64,000 bases of DNA from Actinomycetospora sp. NBRC 106378 (lineage in GTDB: Bacteria > Actinomycetota > Actinomycetes > Mycobacteriales > Pseudonocardiaceae). The position numbers were made by a program, and so were the translations under genes. The stretch is from assembly GCF_030269685.1 (NCBI RefSeq), contig NZ_BSTT01000001.1:372001-436000 (forward strand), read 5' to 3'. The notes below the pieces were generated by a model. That model was not told the DNA's origin. It did not search any database and saw nothing but the letters and a program-made list of their open reading frames with translations. Shown here in pieces: positions 54,426 through 64,000 of the stretch. The first letter of the stretch is position 1. Each line of letters begins with the position of its first letter.

Positions 54426-55325
54426 CTATCCGTCTGCGCCGTTACCATCGGACTCGGTCTCCGCGGCGGCCGTCAGGACCCAGGGGCCGTGGTCCGTGAC
54501 CGCCACCGTGTGCTCCCAGTGGGCGGCCCGCCCGCCGTCGAGCGTGACCACGGTCCACTCGTCGTCGAGCTCGTCGGTCTCCGGGTCGCCTGCGGTGAGC
54601 ATCGGCTCGACCGCGAGCACCATCCCCTCCCGCAGGCGCAGCCCGGTGCCGGCGCGGCCGACGTTCGGCAGGAACGGCTCCATGTGCATCTCGGTGCCGA
54701 TGCCGTGGCCGCCGTAGTCGGCGACGATCCCGAACGGTCCGCCGTCCGGCCGCCGGTGCCGTGCCACCTCGCCCTCGATCGCGTGGGACACGTCGCCGAG
54801 CCGGTTGCCGGGGCGGACCTCGGCGATGCCGGCCCACATCGACGCCCGGCACGCCGCCGACAGCGCGGCGTCCTCCGGGCGCACGGCACCGACGTGCACG
54901 GTGACGGCCGCGTCGCCGTGCCAGCCCTCGAGGATCGCGCCGCAGTCCACGGAGAGCAGGTCGCCGTCGGCGAGGACGGTGGTCGCCGCCGGGATGCCGT
55001 GGACGACCTCCGCGTTGACCGACGCGCAGATGCTGCCCGGGAAGCCGTGGTAGCCCAGGAAGGACGGCACCGCGCCCGCCTCGCGGATCGTGGTCTCGGC
55101 GAGCTCGTCGAGGTCCTTCGTCGACATCCCGACCGCGGCCGCGGCGCTCACGCGCTCCAGGGCCGTGGCCACCACGAGGCCGGCGGCCCGCATCGCCTCG
55201 ATCTCACCGCGGCTCTTGAGCTGGATCTCCGAGCCGATCCGGCCGCCGGACAGGCGTCCGGCGACCCGCCCGAGTCCGGCGGTCACGTCCGCGAGTCGCC
55301 CCCCGGCGAGACCACCGGCGCCCAC
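54426..55325 (-). CDS. map: Methionine aminopeptidase type I
   Basis: Map removes the initiator Met from new proteins. The core (about 34-285) has [19 protein letters not shown] and the metal ligands in [39 protein letters not shown] and WEHTVAV. The only in-frame starts upstream of the core are GTG 55325 and one internal GTG. They give an extra 33-residue Gly/Ala/Arg-rich N terminus ([20 protein letters not shown]) not usual for type Ia enzymes. It lies 6 bases after adk. Confidence 0.95.
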   Translation of the reverse strand: MGAGGLAGGRLADVTAGLGRVAGRLSGGRIGSEIQLKSRGEIEAMRAAGLVVATALERVSAAAAVGMSTKDLDELAETTIREAGAVPSFLGYHGFPGSICASVNAEVVHGIPAATTVLADGDLLSVDCGAILEGWHGDAAVTVHVGAVRPEDAALSAACRASMWAGIAEVRPGNRLGDVSHAIEGEVARHRRPDGGPFGIVADYGGHGIGTEMHMEPFLPNVGRAGTGLRLREGMVLAVEPMLTAGDPETDELDDEWTVVTLDGGRAAHWEHTVAVTDHGPWVLTAAAETESDGNGADG

Positions 55326-55331
55326 GGCGGG

Positions 55332-55889
55332 TCAGTCCTCCGGCTCGTCGGCCAACGCGTCCGTCGCCCGGTCGGTGACCTCGTCGACGGAGCCCATGGC
55401 GTCGACCTTCACGAGGATGTCGCGGTAGTACTCGACCAGCGGGGCGGTCTGCTGGCGGTAGACCTCCTGCCGGTTGCGGATGACGTCCTCGGTGTCGTCG
55501 GAGCGCCCCCGCGCGGTGAGGCGCTGGATCAGTTCCTCGTCGTCGACCTCGAACAGCAGGACCGCGTCGAGCCGCTGGTCGAGGTCGTCGAGGACCTTCT
55601 TCAGCTCGTCGGCCTGCGAGGTGTTGCGCGGGAAGCCGTCGAGGAGGAAGCCCTCCGCGGCGTCCGGCTGGGCCAGCCGGTCCTTGACCATCGCCACCGT
55701 GACCTCGTCCGGCACCAGGTCGCCCGCGTCGACGTAGCGCTGGGCCTCCTTGCCGAGCTCGGTCTCGTTCTTCATGTTGTCGCGGAAGAGGTCGCCGGTG
55801 GAGATGTGCGGAGCACCGAGCCGCTCCGACAGCCGTGCCGCCTGCGTGCCCTTCCCGGCGCCGGGCGGTCCCACCAGAACGATCCTCAT
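55332..55889 (-). CDS. adk: Adenylate kinase
   Basis: This 185-residue adenylate kinase has the P-loop GPPGAGKGT (7-15), the AMP-binding [11 protein letters not shown] and the DGFPRN motif. The lid is short and Zn-free ([18 protein letters not shown]), as usual in actinobacteria. ATG 55889 is preferred over GTG 55895, which overlaps the GAAGGAG ribosome site. The order secY-adk-map is conserved. Confidence 0.97.
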   Translation of the reverse strand: MRIVLVGPPGAGKGTQAARLSERLGAPHISTGDLFRDNMKNETELGKEAQRYVDAGDLVPDEVTVAMVKDRLAQPDAAEGFLLDGFPRNTSQADELKKVLDDLDQRLDAVLLFEVDDEELIQRLTARGRSDDTEDVIRNRQEVYRQQTAPLVEYYRDILVKVDAMGSVDEVTDRATDALADEPED

Positions 55890-55991
55890 GTCCACTCCTT
55901 CTCTGCGGCGACCCTCGTCGGACGCCCGTCCATCCTGCCCGGGGGACGCCTGCGGCGCTCCCCGTCGAGAGGGCGGGGATCGACCCGGTCG

Positions 55992-57311
<1,320 letters not shown>

Positions 57312-57498
57312 TCGGACCTCCAGCTGGTCGTCGATTGCAGGCCCCGCCGCGCGGCCGGGTGACCCCGACCGCCGCGGCCGACACCCCGGGAACCGGGGCG
57401 GTCCGAGAGACGCGGACCGGCCTCGGCCGAGGGTAACAGCAGGGGGTTTCCGCCCACGGGGCGGCGGGCAGCGGCGGGGAGGACCCCGGAGACGCGGA

Positions 57499-57536
57499 CG
57501 GGCCCGGAGGAGCTCGGGTGAGCTCCTCCGGGCCCG
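57499..57536 (-). terminator. Strong hairpin after rplO, before secY
   Basis: The 17-bp perfect arms (57499-57515 and 57520-57536) have a GGGT loop, 19 bases past the rplO stop. It separates the spc ribosomal genes from secY-adk-map. Confidence 0.8.
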
Positions 57537-57554
57537 GGTGGCGCGGTGGTGGAC

Positions 57555-58007
57555 CTACAGGACGGTCGTCGTCCCGCCGGCCGCACCGATCTTCTCGGAG
57601 GCCGCGCCGGAGAACGCGTGCGCGCTCACCTGCAGCGTCACCGAGCCGAGGTCGCCCTCGCCGAGCACCTTCACCGGGTGCCCGGCACGGACGGCGCCGG
57701 CGGCGACGAGCTCGGCCGGGCCGACCTCGCCGCCGTTCGGGAACAGCCGCGCGAGGTCGCCGATGTTGACGACCTGCGCGACCACCTTGTTGCGGTTGCG
57801 GAAGCCCTTGAGCTTGGGCAGGCGCATCTGGAGCGGCATCTGCCCGCCCTCGAAGCGCGCGGGCACGTTCTTGCGGGCGCCCGTGCCCTTGGTGCCGCGA
57901 CCGGCGGTCTTGCCCTTCGATGCCTCACCGCGACCCACACGGGTCTTCTCCGTCTTGCTCCCGGGAGCCGGACGGAGGTGGTGGAGCTTCAGGGGTGCGT
58001 CAGCCAT
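57555..58007 (-). CDS. rplO: 50S ribosomal protein L15
   Basis: This 150-residue L15 has [31 protein letters not shown] N terminus, [20 protein letters not shown] and the end [12 protein letters not shown]. It is the last gene of this ribosomal run; a terminator follows. Confidence 0.98.
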   Translation of the reverse strand: MADAPLKLHHLRPAPGSKTEKTRVGRGEASKGKTAGRGTKGTGARKNVPARFEGGQMPLQMRLPKLKGFRNRNKVVAQVVNIGDLARLFPNGGEVGPAELVAAGAVRAGHPVKVLGEGDLGSVTLQVSAHAFSGAASEKIGAAGGTTTVL

Positions 58008-58008
58008 G

Positions 58009-58188
58009 TCAGACCTCCTCGACGGTGACGAGGTGCCGCACGGTGTGGACGAGGCCGCGGTTCTGCGCGTCGTCCGGCCGCGTGACCGTGGCGCCGATGC
58101 GACGCAGGCCCAGCGTCCGCAGGGTCTCGCGCTGGTTGCGCTTGCCCCCGATCGTGGACTTGATCTGCGTGACCTTCAGCTCGGCCAT
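58009..58188 (-). CDS. rpmD: 50S ribosomal protein L30
   Basis: This 59-residue L30 has [30 protein letters not shown] and the end [10 protein letters not shown]. It lies between rpsE and rplO with 1-2 base spacers. Confidence 0.98.
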   Translation of the reverse strand: MAELKVTQIKSTIGGKRNQRETLRTLGLRRIGATVTRPDDAQNRGLVHTVRHLVTVEEV

Positions 58189-58190
58189 GA

Positions 58191-58793
58191 TCAGACCCCC
58201 TGACCGGCGCGCTGGCGCAGCATCCGGGCCGGCGCGACCTCGTCGAGCGGCAGACCCCGGCGGGCCGCGACGGCCTCGGGGACCTGCAGCGCCTTCAGGG
58301 CCGCCACCGTGGCGTGCACGATGTTGATGGCGTTCTGGCTGCCCAGGGACTTGGACAGGATGTCCTGGATCCCCGCGCACTCCAGGACCGCGCGAACCGG
58401 GCCACCGGCGATGACGCCGGTACCGGGGCTCGCGGGGCGCAGGAGGACGACGCCGGCGGCGTCCTCGCCCTGCACCGGGTGCGTGATGGTGCCGCCGATG
58501 CGCGGGACGCGGAAGAAGTTCTTCTTCGCCTCCTCCACGCCCTTGGCGATCGCGGCCGGCACCTCCTTGGCCTTGCCGTAGCCCACGCCGACCTCGCCGT
58601 CGCCGTTGCCGACGATGACGAGCGCGGTGAAGCTGAAGCGACGGCCGCCCTTGACGACCTTGGCCACGCGGTTGATGGCGACGACGCGCTCGAGGTGCGG
58701 CGTCCTGTCCTGGGCGCCGCCGCGGCCGCCGCCCTGACGGTCGCGGTCGCGCCCGCCCTGGCCGCCGCCCTCGCGGCGCTGAGTGCCCGGCAT
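58191..58793 (-). CDS. rpsE: 30S ribosomal protein S5
   Basis: The S5 core (about 35-195) of this 200-residue protein has [38 protein letters not shown] and [17 protein letters not shown]. The first 30 residues are a Gly/Arg/Gln-rich extension ([14 protein letters not shown]), common in actinobacteria. S5 helps keep decoding accurate. Confidence 0.98.
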   Translation of the reverse strand: MPGTQRREGGGQGGRDRDRQGGGRGGAQDRTPHLERVVAINRVAKVVKGGRRFSFTALVIVGNGDGEVGVGYGKAKEVPAAIAKGVEEAKKNFFRVPRIGGTITHPVQGEDAAGVVLLRPASPGTGVIAGGPVRAVLECAGIQDILSKSLGSQNAINIVHATVAALKALQVPEAVAARRGLPLDEVAPARMLRQRAGQGV

Positions 58794-58833
58794 CAGGCGT
58801 CCTTCCCTTGCGTGTACGTGATGAGGGTGGCCA

Positions 58834-59244
58834 TCAGAACGTCAGGCCTCCCTCGCGGGCCGCGTCGGCGAGCTGCGCGATGCGGCCGTGGTACCGGCGC
58901 CCGCCGCGGTCGAACACGACCGCGTCGATCCCGGCGGACTTCGTGCGGGAGGCGACGAGCTCGCCGACCTTGGCGGCCTGCGCCTTCTTGTCGCCCTCGA
59001 GCCCGCGGACGTCGGCCTCCATGCTGGAGGCGTGCGCCAGCGTGTGGCCGGCGAGGTCGTCGATGACCTGGGCGGTGATGTGCCGCGAGGACCGGGTGAC
59101 GACCAGGCGCGGACGCTCCGCCGTGCCCTCGACCTTCTTGCGGAGGCGGGCGTGCCGACGGGCCACACCGGTGCGGCGGGTCTGCGAGACGCTCTTGCCC
59201 ACGACGACGCGCTTCTTCGCTGCGTTGTTGCTGGTCTCAGCCAT
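58834..59244 (-). CDS. rplR: 50S ribosomal protein L18
   Basis: This 136-residue L18 binds 5S rRNA. It has [40 protein letters not shown] and [24 protein letters not shown] 59244 overlaps the rplF stop (TGATG). A GTG one codon earlier is possible. Confidence 0.98.
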   Translation of the reverse strand: MAETSNNAAKKRVVVGKSVSQTRRTGVARRHARLRKKVEGTAERPRLVVTRSSRHITAQVIDDLAGHTLAHASSMEADVRGLEGDKKAQAAKVGELVASRTKSAGIDAVVFDRGGRRYHGRIAQLADAAREGGLTF

Positions 59245-59780
59245 CACTTACCCGTCTTCCCGACCTTGCGGCGGATCTGCTCGCCGGCGTACCGGACGCC
59301 CTTGCCCTTGTACGGGTCGGGCTTGCGCAGCCGGCGGATGTTCGCGGCGACCTGGCCCACGGCCTGCTTGTCGATGCCCTGCACCGAGAAGCGGGTCGGG
59401 TTCTCCACCGCGAAGGTGATGCCATCCGGCGCCTCGATGCGCACCGGGTGGCTGTAGCCGAGTGCGAACTCCAGGGTGCTGCCCTTGAGCTGCACGCGGT
59501 AGCCGACCCCGTGGATCTCGAGCTTGCGCTCGTAGCCCTGGGTCACGCCCAGCACGAGGTTGTTCAGCAGCGAGCGCGAGAGGCCGTGCAGGGCACGGTT
59601 CTCCCGGTCGTCGTTCGGCCGCGAGACCGACAGCACGCCGTCCTCGAGCGAGACCGAGATCGGACGGTCCACGGTGTGGGTCAGGGTGCCCTTCGGCCCC
59701 TTCACCGTGACGTTCTGGCCCTCGACCGCGACGTCCACGCCGGACGGCACGGTGATCGGGGCCCTACCGATGCGAGACAT
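59244..59780 (-). CDS. rplF: 50S ribosomal protein L6
   Basis: This 178-residue L6 has [17 protein letters not shown] at the N terminus. The conserved C-terminal signature is [16 protein letters not shown]. It sits at the factor-binding site of the large subunit. Confidence 0.98.
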   Translation of the reverse strand: MSRIGRAPITVPSGVDVAVEGQNVTVKGPKGTLTHTVDRPISVSLEDGVLSVSRPNDDRENRALHGLSRSLLNNLVLGVTQGYERKLEIHGVGYRVQLKGSTLEFALGYSHPVRIEAPDGITFAVENPTRFSVQGIDKQAVGQVAANIRRLRKPDPYKGKGVRYAGEQIRRKVGKTGK

Positions 59781-59799
59781 GGTTCGGTTCCCCTCTCCG

Positions 59800-60198
59800 T
59801 TACCAGACGAAGGCGAGGACTTCCCCGCCCATCCGTCGCTGGTGGGCCTGACGGTCGGTCAGCAGACCCGACGACGTCGAGATGATCGCGACGCCGAGGC
59901 CACCGAGCACGCGCGGCAGCTCCGTCGACTTCGCGTAGATCCGCAGGCCGGGCTTCGAGATCCGCTTGAGGCCGGCGATGCTGCGCTCACGGTTCGGCCC
60001 GTACTTCAGGTCGATGACCAACGACTTGCCGACGGTCGCCGGCTCGTCGCGGTATCCCGCGATGTAGCCCTGCTCGAGCAGGACCTGGGCCACGTGGGCC
60101 TTCAGCTTGCTGTGCGGCATGGTCACGCTCTCGTGGAACGCCGAGTTGGCGTTGCGGATGCGCGTGAGCATGTCCGCGATGGGGTCGGTCATCGTCAT
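59800..60198 (-). CDS. rpsH: 30S ribosomal protein S8
   Basis: This 132-residue S8 has [23 protein letters not shown] and the C-terminal [30 protein letters not shown] 60198 gives MTMTDPI, the mycobacterial form; ATG 60192 is also possible. Its start overlaps the stop of the unrecognised small frame upstream. Confidence 0.98.
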   Translation of the reverse strand: MTMTDPIADMLTRIRNANSAFHESVTMPHSKLKAHVAQVLLEQGYIAGYRDEPATVGKSLVIDLKYGPNRERSIAGLKRISKPGLRIYAKSTELPRVLGGLGVAIISTSSGLLTDRQAHQRRMGGEVLAFVW

Positions 60199-60446
60199 CG
60201 CGACCAGGTCACCTTCCTCGCCGTGGTACCCCGGGTCGTCCGGCGGGCGGACGACCTCGTGGCGGGCCTGCGGCGTCCGGGGCGGGTCAAGTTGTTCGTA
60301 CGGGGGTGCTCGTCGCCGTCGGCGAGCAGGTGCTCGCGGTGGGCGACGCGCTGGATCAGCTCGAGCAGCTGCGGGTCGATCGCGCGACCCGGCAGCTCCT
60401 CCTCCTCGACGGGGACGACGCTCGTGTCGTCGTGCACGGCGCTCAC
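60195..60446 (-). CDS. Unrecognised small frame between rpsN and rpsH, 83 residues
   Basis: The GTG overlaps the rpsN stop (GTGA) and the TGA overlaps the rpsH ATG, so the frame fits exactly between two ribosomal genes. Residues 1-48 ([20 protein letters not shown], then [17 protein letters not shown]) look like a real acidic helical peptide with nearly 100% G/C third positions. The C-terminal half is Arg-rich. In that half another minus-strand frame, which runs into rpsH ([23 protein letters not shown]), has the better coding pattern, so a frameshift or a different end is possible. spc operons normally have nothing here. No function is assignable. Confidence 0.5.
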   Translation of the reverse strand: MSAVHDDTSVVPVEEEELPGRAIDPQLLELIQRVAHREHLLADGDEHPRTNNLTRPGRRRPATRSSARRTTRGTTARKVTWSR

Positions 60447-60628
60447 CACGAGGACTTGCTGACGCCCGGGAGCTCGCCCCGGTGCGCCATCTCGCGCAGG
60501 CAGACGCGGCAGAGCCCGAACTTGCGGAGCACCGCACGCGCGCGCCCGCAGCGGTTGCAGCGGGTGTAGCCGCGGACCTTGAACTTCGGGGTCGCGGCGG
60601 CCTTGTTGACCAGTGCCTTCTTCGCCAT
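60443..60628 (-). CDS. rpsN: 30S ribosomal protein S14, zinc-binding type
   Basis: This 61-residue S14 has zinc ligands Cys24, Cys27, Cys40 and Cys43 (CNRC, CRVC) and ends [11 protein letters not shown]. This is the short zinc-containing (C+) paralogue encoded in the spc operon. Actinobacteria often carry a zinc-free copy elsewhere. Confidence 0.98.
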   Translation of the reverse strand: MAKKALVNKAAATPKFKVRGYTRCNRCGRARAVLRKFGLCRVCLREMAHRGELPGVSKSSW

Positions 60629-60630
60629 GC

Positions 60631-61191
60631 TCAGTTCTCCCTGAACGGGAAGCCGAGGGCGCGCAGGAGGGCCCGGCCTTCCTCGTCGGTGGTCGCGGAG
60701 GTGACCACGGTGATGTCCATCCCCCGCGGCCGGTCGATCGAGTCCTGGTCGATCTCGTGGAACATCGTCTGGTCCGAGAGACCGAACGTGTAGTTGCCCG
60801 AGCCGTCGAACTGCTTCGGCGAGAGCCCACGGAAGTCGCGGATGCGCGGCAGGCTGATCGAGACCAGGCGGTCGAGGAACTCCCACATGCGCGCACCGCG
60901 CAGCGTGGTCCGCGCACCGATCGGCATGCCCTCGCGGAGCTTGAACTGCGCGATGGACTTGCGGGCCCGACGGATCTCCGGCTTCTGACCGGCGATGAGG
61001 GTGAGGTCGCGGACCGCGCCCTCCATCAGCTTCGAGTCGCGCGCGGCCTCGCCGACGCCCATGTTCACGACGACCTTGACGACGCCGGGCACGAGCATCG
61101 GGTTCTCGTAGTGGAACTGGTCCGTCAGTTCCTGACGGATCGCGTCCCGGTACCGCTGCTGCAGACGGGGACGAGTCTCGGTGCTCGTCAT
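60631..61191 (-). CDS. rplE: 50S ribosomal protein L5
   Basis: This 186-residue L5 contacts 5S rRNA and P-site tRNA. It has [42 protein letters not shown] and the end [10 protein letters not shown]. The ATG overlaps the rplX stop (TGATG). Confidence 0.98.
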   Translation of the reverse strand: MTSTETRPRLQQRYRDAIRQELTDQFHYENPMLVPGVVKVVVNMGVGEAARDSKLMEGAVRDLTLIAGQKPEIRRARKSIAQFKLREGMPIGARTTLRGARMWEFLDRLVSISLPRIRDFRGLSPKQFDGSGNYTFGLSDQTMFHEIDQDSIDRPRGMDITVVTSATTDEEGRALLRALGFPFREN

Positions 61192-61511
61192 CAGATGTCC
61201 TTCCCGTTGCGGCGCGAGACGCGCACGCGCTTCTGCTCGCCCTCGCCGCCGTCGCGGTAACCGACGCGGGTCGGCTTGCCGTCCGAGTCGACGACCATCA
61301 CGTTCGAGACGTGGATGGCCGCCTCCTGCGTGACGATCCCGCCGGACTGCGCGCCCCGCTGGTTGGCCGACTGGGCGGTGTGCTTCTTGACGCGGCCCAC
61401 GCCCTCGACGAGGACCTTGTCGCGGTCCGGGTAGGCCTGGATGACCTTGCCCTTCGCGCCCTTGTCCTTGCCGGCGATGACGAGGACCGTGTCGCCCTTC
61501 TTGACCTTCAT
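61191..61511 (-). CDS. rplX: 50S ribosomal protein L24
   Basis: This 106-residue L24 begins with the KOW motif [20 protein letters not shown]. It then has [17 protein letters not shown] and [16 protein letters not shown]. It is an early 50S assembly initiator. It lies 3 bases after rplN. Confidence 0.98.
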   Translation of the reverse strand: MKVKKGDTVLVIAGKDKGAKGKVIQAYPDRDKVLVEGVGRVKKHTAQSANQRGAQSGGIVTQEAAIHVSNVMVVDSDGKPTRVGYRDGGEGEQKRVRVSRRNGKDI

Positions 61512-61514
61512 CTG

Positions 61515-61883
61515 CTACAGCACCTCCGGCGCGAGCGAGATGATCCGCATGAACCGCTTGTCGCGGAGCTCCCGGCCGACCGGGCCGAAGATGCGGGTGC
61601 CGCGCGGCTCGCGGTCGTTCTTGATGATCACCGCGGCGTTCTCGTCGAACTTGATGTACGAACCGTCCGGGCGGCGCTTCTCCTTGACGGTGCGCACCAC
61701 GACGGCCTTGACGACGTCGCCGCGCTTCACGCCGGACGCCGGGATGGCCTCCTTGACGGTGGCCACGATGACGTCGCCGATGCCCGCGTAACGGCGGGAC
61801 GAGCCGCCGAGAACACGAATGCACAGGATTTCCCTGGCACCCGTGTTGTCGGCGACCCGGAGTCGCGACTCCTGCTGGATCAC
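61515..61883 (-). CDS. rplN: 50S ribosomal protein L14
   Basis: This 122-residue L14 has [34 protein letters not shown] and the end [17 protein letters not shown]. It starts with GTG. A 74-base spacer separates it from rpsQ. Confidence 0.98.
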   Translation of the reverse strand: MIQQESRLRVADNTGAREILCIRVLGGSSRRYAGIGDVIVATVKEAIPASGVKRGDVVKAVVVRTVKEKRRPDGSYIKFDENAAVIIKNDREPRGTRIFGPVGRELRDKRFMRIISLAPEVL

Positions 61884-61957
61884 TACTTCTCTCCTGACCT
61901 TCCCGGCGGCGAGCGCCGGATGGTTTCGACAGCTGGTTCACACGCCCCGGAGGGGTG

Positions 61958-62278
61958 CTACTTGGCCTTCTCGAGGATCTCGACGAGGCGCCAGCGCTTG
62001 GTCGCCGAGAGCGGTCGGGTCTCCATGAGGAGGACGCGGTCGCCCGGGCCGGCGGTGTTGTGCTCGTCGTGCGCCTTGACCTTCTTGGTCCGGCGGATGA
62101 CCTTCGAGTAGCGCGGGTGCTTCACCCGGTCCTCGAGGCTCACCACGATCGTCTTGGACATCTTGTCCGAGACGACCAGACCCTCGCGGGTCTTGCGGAG
62201 GCCGCGGTCGTCGTTCCGCTCCCCCGGCTTCTGCTGGGTGACGGGCGTGGCCGCCGCGTCGTCAGCGGCCTGGCTCAT
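61958..62278 (-). CDS. rpsQ: 30S ribosomal protein S17
   Basis: The S17 core of this 106-residue protein has [20 protein letters not shown] and the end [16 protein letters not shown]. The first 25 residues are an Ala/Gln-rich extension. The ATG overlaps the rpmC stop (ATGA). Confidence 0.98.
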   Translation of the reverse strand: MSQAADDAAATPVTQQKPGERNDDRGLRKTREGLVVSDKMSKTIVVSLEDRVKHPRYSKVIRRTKKVKAHDEHNTAGPGDRVLLMETRPLSATKRWRLVEILEKAK

Positions 62279-62511
62279 GCCGCACCCTCCTCGTCAGGGG
62301 CCGCGGACAGACCGAGCTCACGCTCGCGCATCACCGTGTAGATGCGCGCGATGTCGTGGCGGACGGTCCGCAGCCGGCGGTTGTTGTCGAGCTGTCCGGT
62401 CGCCATCTGGAACCGGAGGTTGAACAGCTCGGCCTTCGCCTCGCGGGCACGCGTGACGAGGTCCTCGCTGGACAGCTCACGCAGCTCGCTGGCGGGGGTT
62501 CCCGCTGCCAT
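62275..62511 (-). CDS. rpmC: 50S ribosomal protein L29
   Basis: This 78-residue L29 has [30 protein letters not shown] N terminus and [23 protein letters not shown]. It lies at the polypeptide exit tunnel. Overlaps join it to rplP and rpsQ. Confidence 0.98.
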   Translation of the reverse strand: MAAGTPASELRELSSEDLVTRAREAKAELFNLRFQMATGQLDNNRRLRTVRHDIARIYTVMRERELGLSAAPDEEGAA

Positions 62512-62927
62512 CAGAACGCCTCCTCACGGGTGACGATGCGGCAGCGCATCGGCAGCTTGTGCTGCGCACGACGCAGTGCCTCACGGGCGGTGGCCTCGTT
62601 GGGGTAGCTCATCTCGAACATGACCCGGCCCGGCTTCACGTTCGCGACCCACTTCTCCGGCGAGCCCTTACCGGAACCCATGCGGGTCTCGGCGGGCTTC
62701 TTGGTGAGCGGGCGGTCCGGGAAGATGTTGATCCAGACCTTGCCGCCACGACGGATGTGGCGGGTGATGGCGATACGGGCCGACTCGATCTGGCGGTTCG
62801 TCACGTAGCCGTGCTCGAGCGCCTGGATCCCGTAGTCGCCGAACGACATCTGCGTGCCGCCCTTGGCCGCACCGGACCGGTCCGGCCGGTGCTGCTTGCG
62901 GAACTTGACCCTGCGGGGCATGAGCAT
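62511..62927 (-). CDS. rplP: 50S ribosomal protein L16
   Basis: This 138-residue L16 has [15 protein letters not shown] at the N terminus, [27 protein letters not shown] and [21 protein letters not shown]. It shapes the A-site region of 23S rRNA. It lies 2 bases after rpsC. Confidence 0.98.
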   Translation of the reverse strand: MLMPRRVKFRKQHRPDRSGAAKGGTQMSFGDYGIQALEHGYVTNRQIESARIAITRHIRRGGKVWINIFPDRPLTKKPAETRMGSGKGSPEKWVANVKPGRVMFEMSYPNEATAREALRRAQHKLPMRCRIVTREEAF

Positions 62928-62929
62928 GG

Positions 62930-63772
62930 TCAGGCCTCCGATCCGGTCGTCGCGGGCGCGCCCGCGTTCGCGGCCTGCTCGGCGGCGGCGCGCCCGGCCT
63001 CGGTGCCCGAGCCGGTCGTGCCGGAGGCACCGGAGCGACGGCCACGGGGACGATCGTTCCCGCCGCCACCGCCACCGCGGCCACCACGGCGGGGCTCACG
63101 GGTCGCGGCGTCGAGCGCCGCCTGGCGCTCGGCCTCGCGCTTGCCGCCGACGACGTCGCCCTTGTAGATCCAGACCTTCACACCGATGCGGCCGAAGTTG
63201 GTCCGGGCCTCGAACAGGCCGTAGTCGATCTCGGCGCGCAGCGTGTGCAGCGGCACGCGACCCTCGCGGTAGAACTCCGACCGCGACATCTCGGCACCGC
63301 CGAGCCGGCCGGAGCACTGGACCCGGATGCCCTTCACGCCCGGCGAGCGCATGGCCGACTGCATGGCCTTGCGCATCGCGCGACGGAACGACACGCGGTT
63401 GGACAGCTGCTCGGCGACGCCCTGCGCCACGAGCTGCGCGTCCGCCTCCGCGCCCTTGACCTCGAGGATGTTCAGCTGGACCTGCTTGCCGGTCAGCTTC
63501 TCGAGGTTGCCGCGCAGCCGGTCCGCCTCGGCGCCGCGGCGACCGATGACGATGCCCGGGCGGGCGGTGTGGATGTCGACGCGGACCCGGTCCCGGGTCC
63601 GCTCGATCTCGACCTTGGAGATGCCGGCCCGCTCCATGCCCTTCGAGAGCATGCGGCGGATCTTGACGTCCTCGGCCACGTAGTCGGCGTACTGCTTGTC
63701 GGCGTACCACCGGGACTTCCAGTCCGTGGTGATGCCCAGACGGAACCCGTGCGGGTTGATCTTCTGACCCAT
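62930..63772 (-). CDS. rpsC: 30S ribosomal protein S3 with C-terminal extension
   Basis: This 280-residue S3 has [18 protein letters not shown] and the KH domain [23 protein letters not shown]. The C-terminal domain is [32 protein letters not shown]. The last 65 residues are Gly/Arg-rich then Ala/Gly/Thr-rich low complexity, longer than in E. coli (233 residues). The ATG overlaps the rplV stop. Confidence 0.98.
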   Translation of the reverse strand: MGQKINPHGFRLGITTDWKSRWYADKQYADYVAEDVKIRRMLSKGMERAGISKVEIERTRDRVRVDIHTARPGIVIGRRGAEADRLRGNLEKLTGKQVQLNILEVKGAEADAQLVAQGVAEQLSNRVSFRRAMRKAMQSAMRSPGVKGIRVQCSGRLGGAEMSRSEFYREGRVPLHTLRAEIDYGLFEARTNFGRIGVKVWIYKGDVVGGKREAERQAALDAATREPRRGGRGGGGGGNDRPRGRRSGASGTTGSGTEAGRAAAEQAANAGAPATTGSEA

Positions 63773-64000
63773 CAGCGGGTCCTTCCCTTCGAGCGCCGGC
63801 GACCGCCCTTGTCAGCGTCGGTCACCGAGGTGACCTCGACGGTGATGTGGCTGGTGCGCTTGCGGATGCGGTACGCGCGCCCCTGCGCCCGGGGCTGGAA
63901 CCGCTTCATGGTCGGGCCCTCGTCCACCGTGATCGTCGAGATCACGAGGGTGGCGGGGTCCAGCGCGAAGTTGTTCTCGGCGTTGGCCACCGCGCTCGCC
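63772..64000 (-). CDS. rplV: 50S ribosomal protein L22, C-terminal part
   Basis: Only the last 75 residues are in the window; the start lies beyond the right edge. They include [34 protein letters not shown] and RTSHITVEV. These are the loop reaching into the exit tunnel and the C-terminal strand of L22. A basic RRRSKGRTR tail follows. Confidence 0.97.
   Translation of the reverse strand, partial: ASAVANAENNFALDPATLVISTITVDEGPTMKRFQPRAQGRAYRIRKRTSHITVEVTSVTDADKGGRRRSKGRTR

Noticed and set aside
60306..60569. A plus-strand frame opposite the rpsN-rpsH spacer
   Set aside because: Its third positions are also GC-rich, but it has several T-ending codons, runs antisense into rpsN and lacks a ribosome site. 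The minus-strand frame fits the operon junctions better.

Overview
This window is a 64 kb piece of a very GC-rich actinobacterial chromosome. Codon third positions are almost all G or C, GTG and TTG starts are common, and genes in a run often overlap by 4 bases (ATGA or GTGA). Gene order from about 16.5 to 49 kb closely follows the Mycobacterium tuberculosis stretch guaB3-guaB2-(DUF5319)-rsdA-sigD-whiB3-groEL1-groES ... alr ... glmS ... glmM-rpsI-rplM-esxT-esxU-(Rv3446c)-eccC4/eccD4-mycP4 ... truA-rplQ-rpoA. The fruR/fruK/PTS locus, the CYP102-type P450 and the type of intergenic palindromes fit a Pseudonocardia-like member of the Pseudonocardiales. This placement is an inference from gene order and protein recognition, not from an rRNA gene.

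Layout. 0-10 kb is accessory: a self-sufficient P450:reductase fusion cut by the left edge, a small membrane protein, a 52-residue protein and a large ATP-binding LuxR regulator, all on the minus strand. Then come guaA, a PadR-monooxygenase-mycothiol-type cassette with a clear palindromic operator, and a 5'-truncated comB remnant. 10-16 kb is a complete fructose phosphotransferase locus: ptsI divergent from fruR-fruK-EIIA-EIIBC-HPr. 16-25 kb holds guaB3, guaB, DUF5319, rsdA-sigD, an atypical response regulator, whiB and groES-groEL under a CIRCE element. 25-36 kb holds rimI, a hydrolase, alr, NAD(P)HX repair, glmS, a hydrolase-like protein, a WXG-like coiled-coil protein, glmM, rpsI and rplM. 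36-48 kb is an ESX-4-type type VII secretion locus: two WXG100 proteins, a TIGR03931-like membrane ATPase-fold protein, eccC, and divergent eccD-mycP-eccE plus an unknown gene. No eccB is present. 48-64 kb is truA, the alpha operon, an insertion carrying an SDR gene and a DUF1707 gene, map-adk-secY, and the spc/S10 ribosomal genes up to rplV, which is cut by the right edge.

The most notable observations are: (1) the tsaE/tsaB and tsaD genes normally flanking rimI are missing, and a perfect 22-bp palindrome sits inside the extended 5' end of rimI; (2) two 40-bp hairpins downstream of glmS share one architecture with a compensatory base-pair change; (3) an undescribed small frame is translationally coupled between rpsN and rpsH; (4) the P450 has Asp instead of Glu in ExxR; (5) the receiver domain next to sigD has lost its phosphoacceptor Asp; (6) the ESX-4 locus lacks eccB but has eccE; (7) strong hairpins lie in the spacers of the alpha and spc operons.
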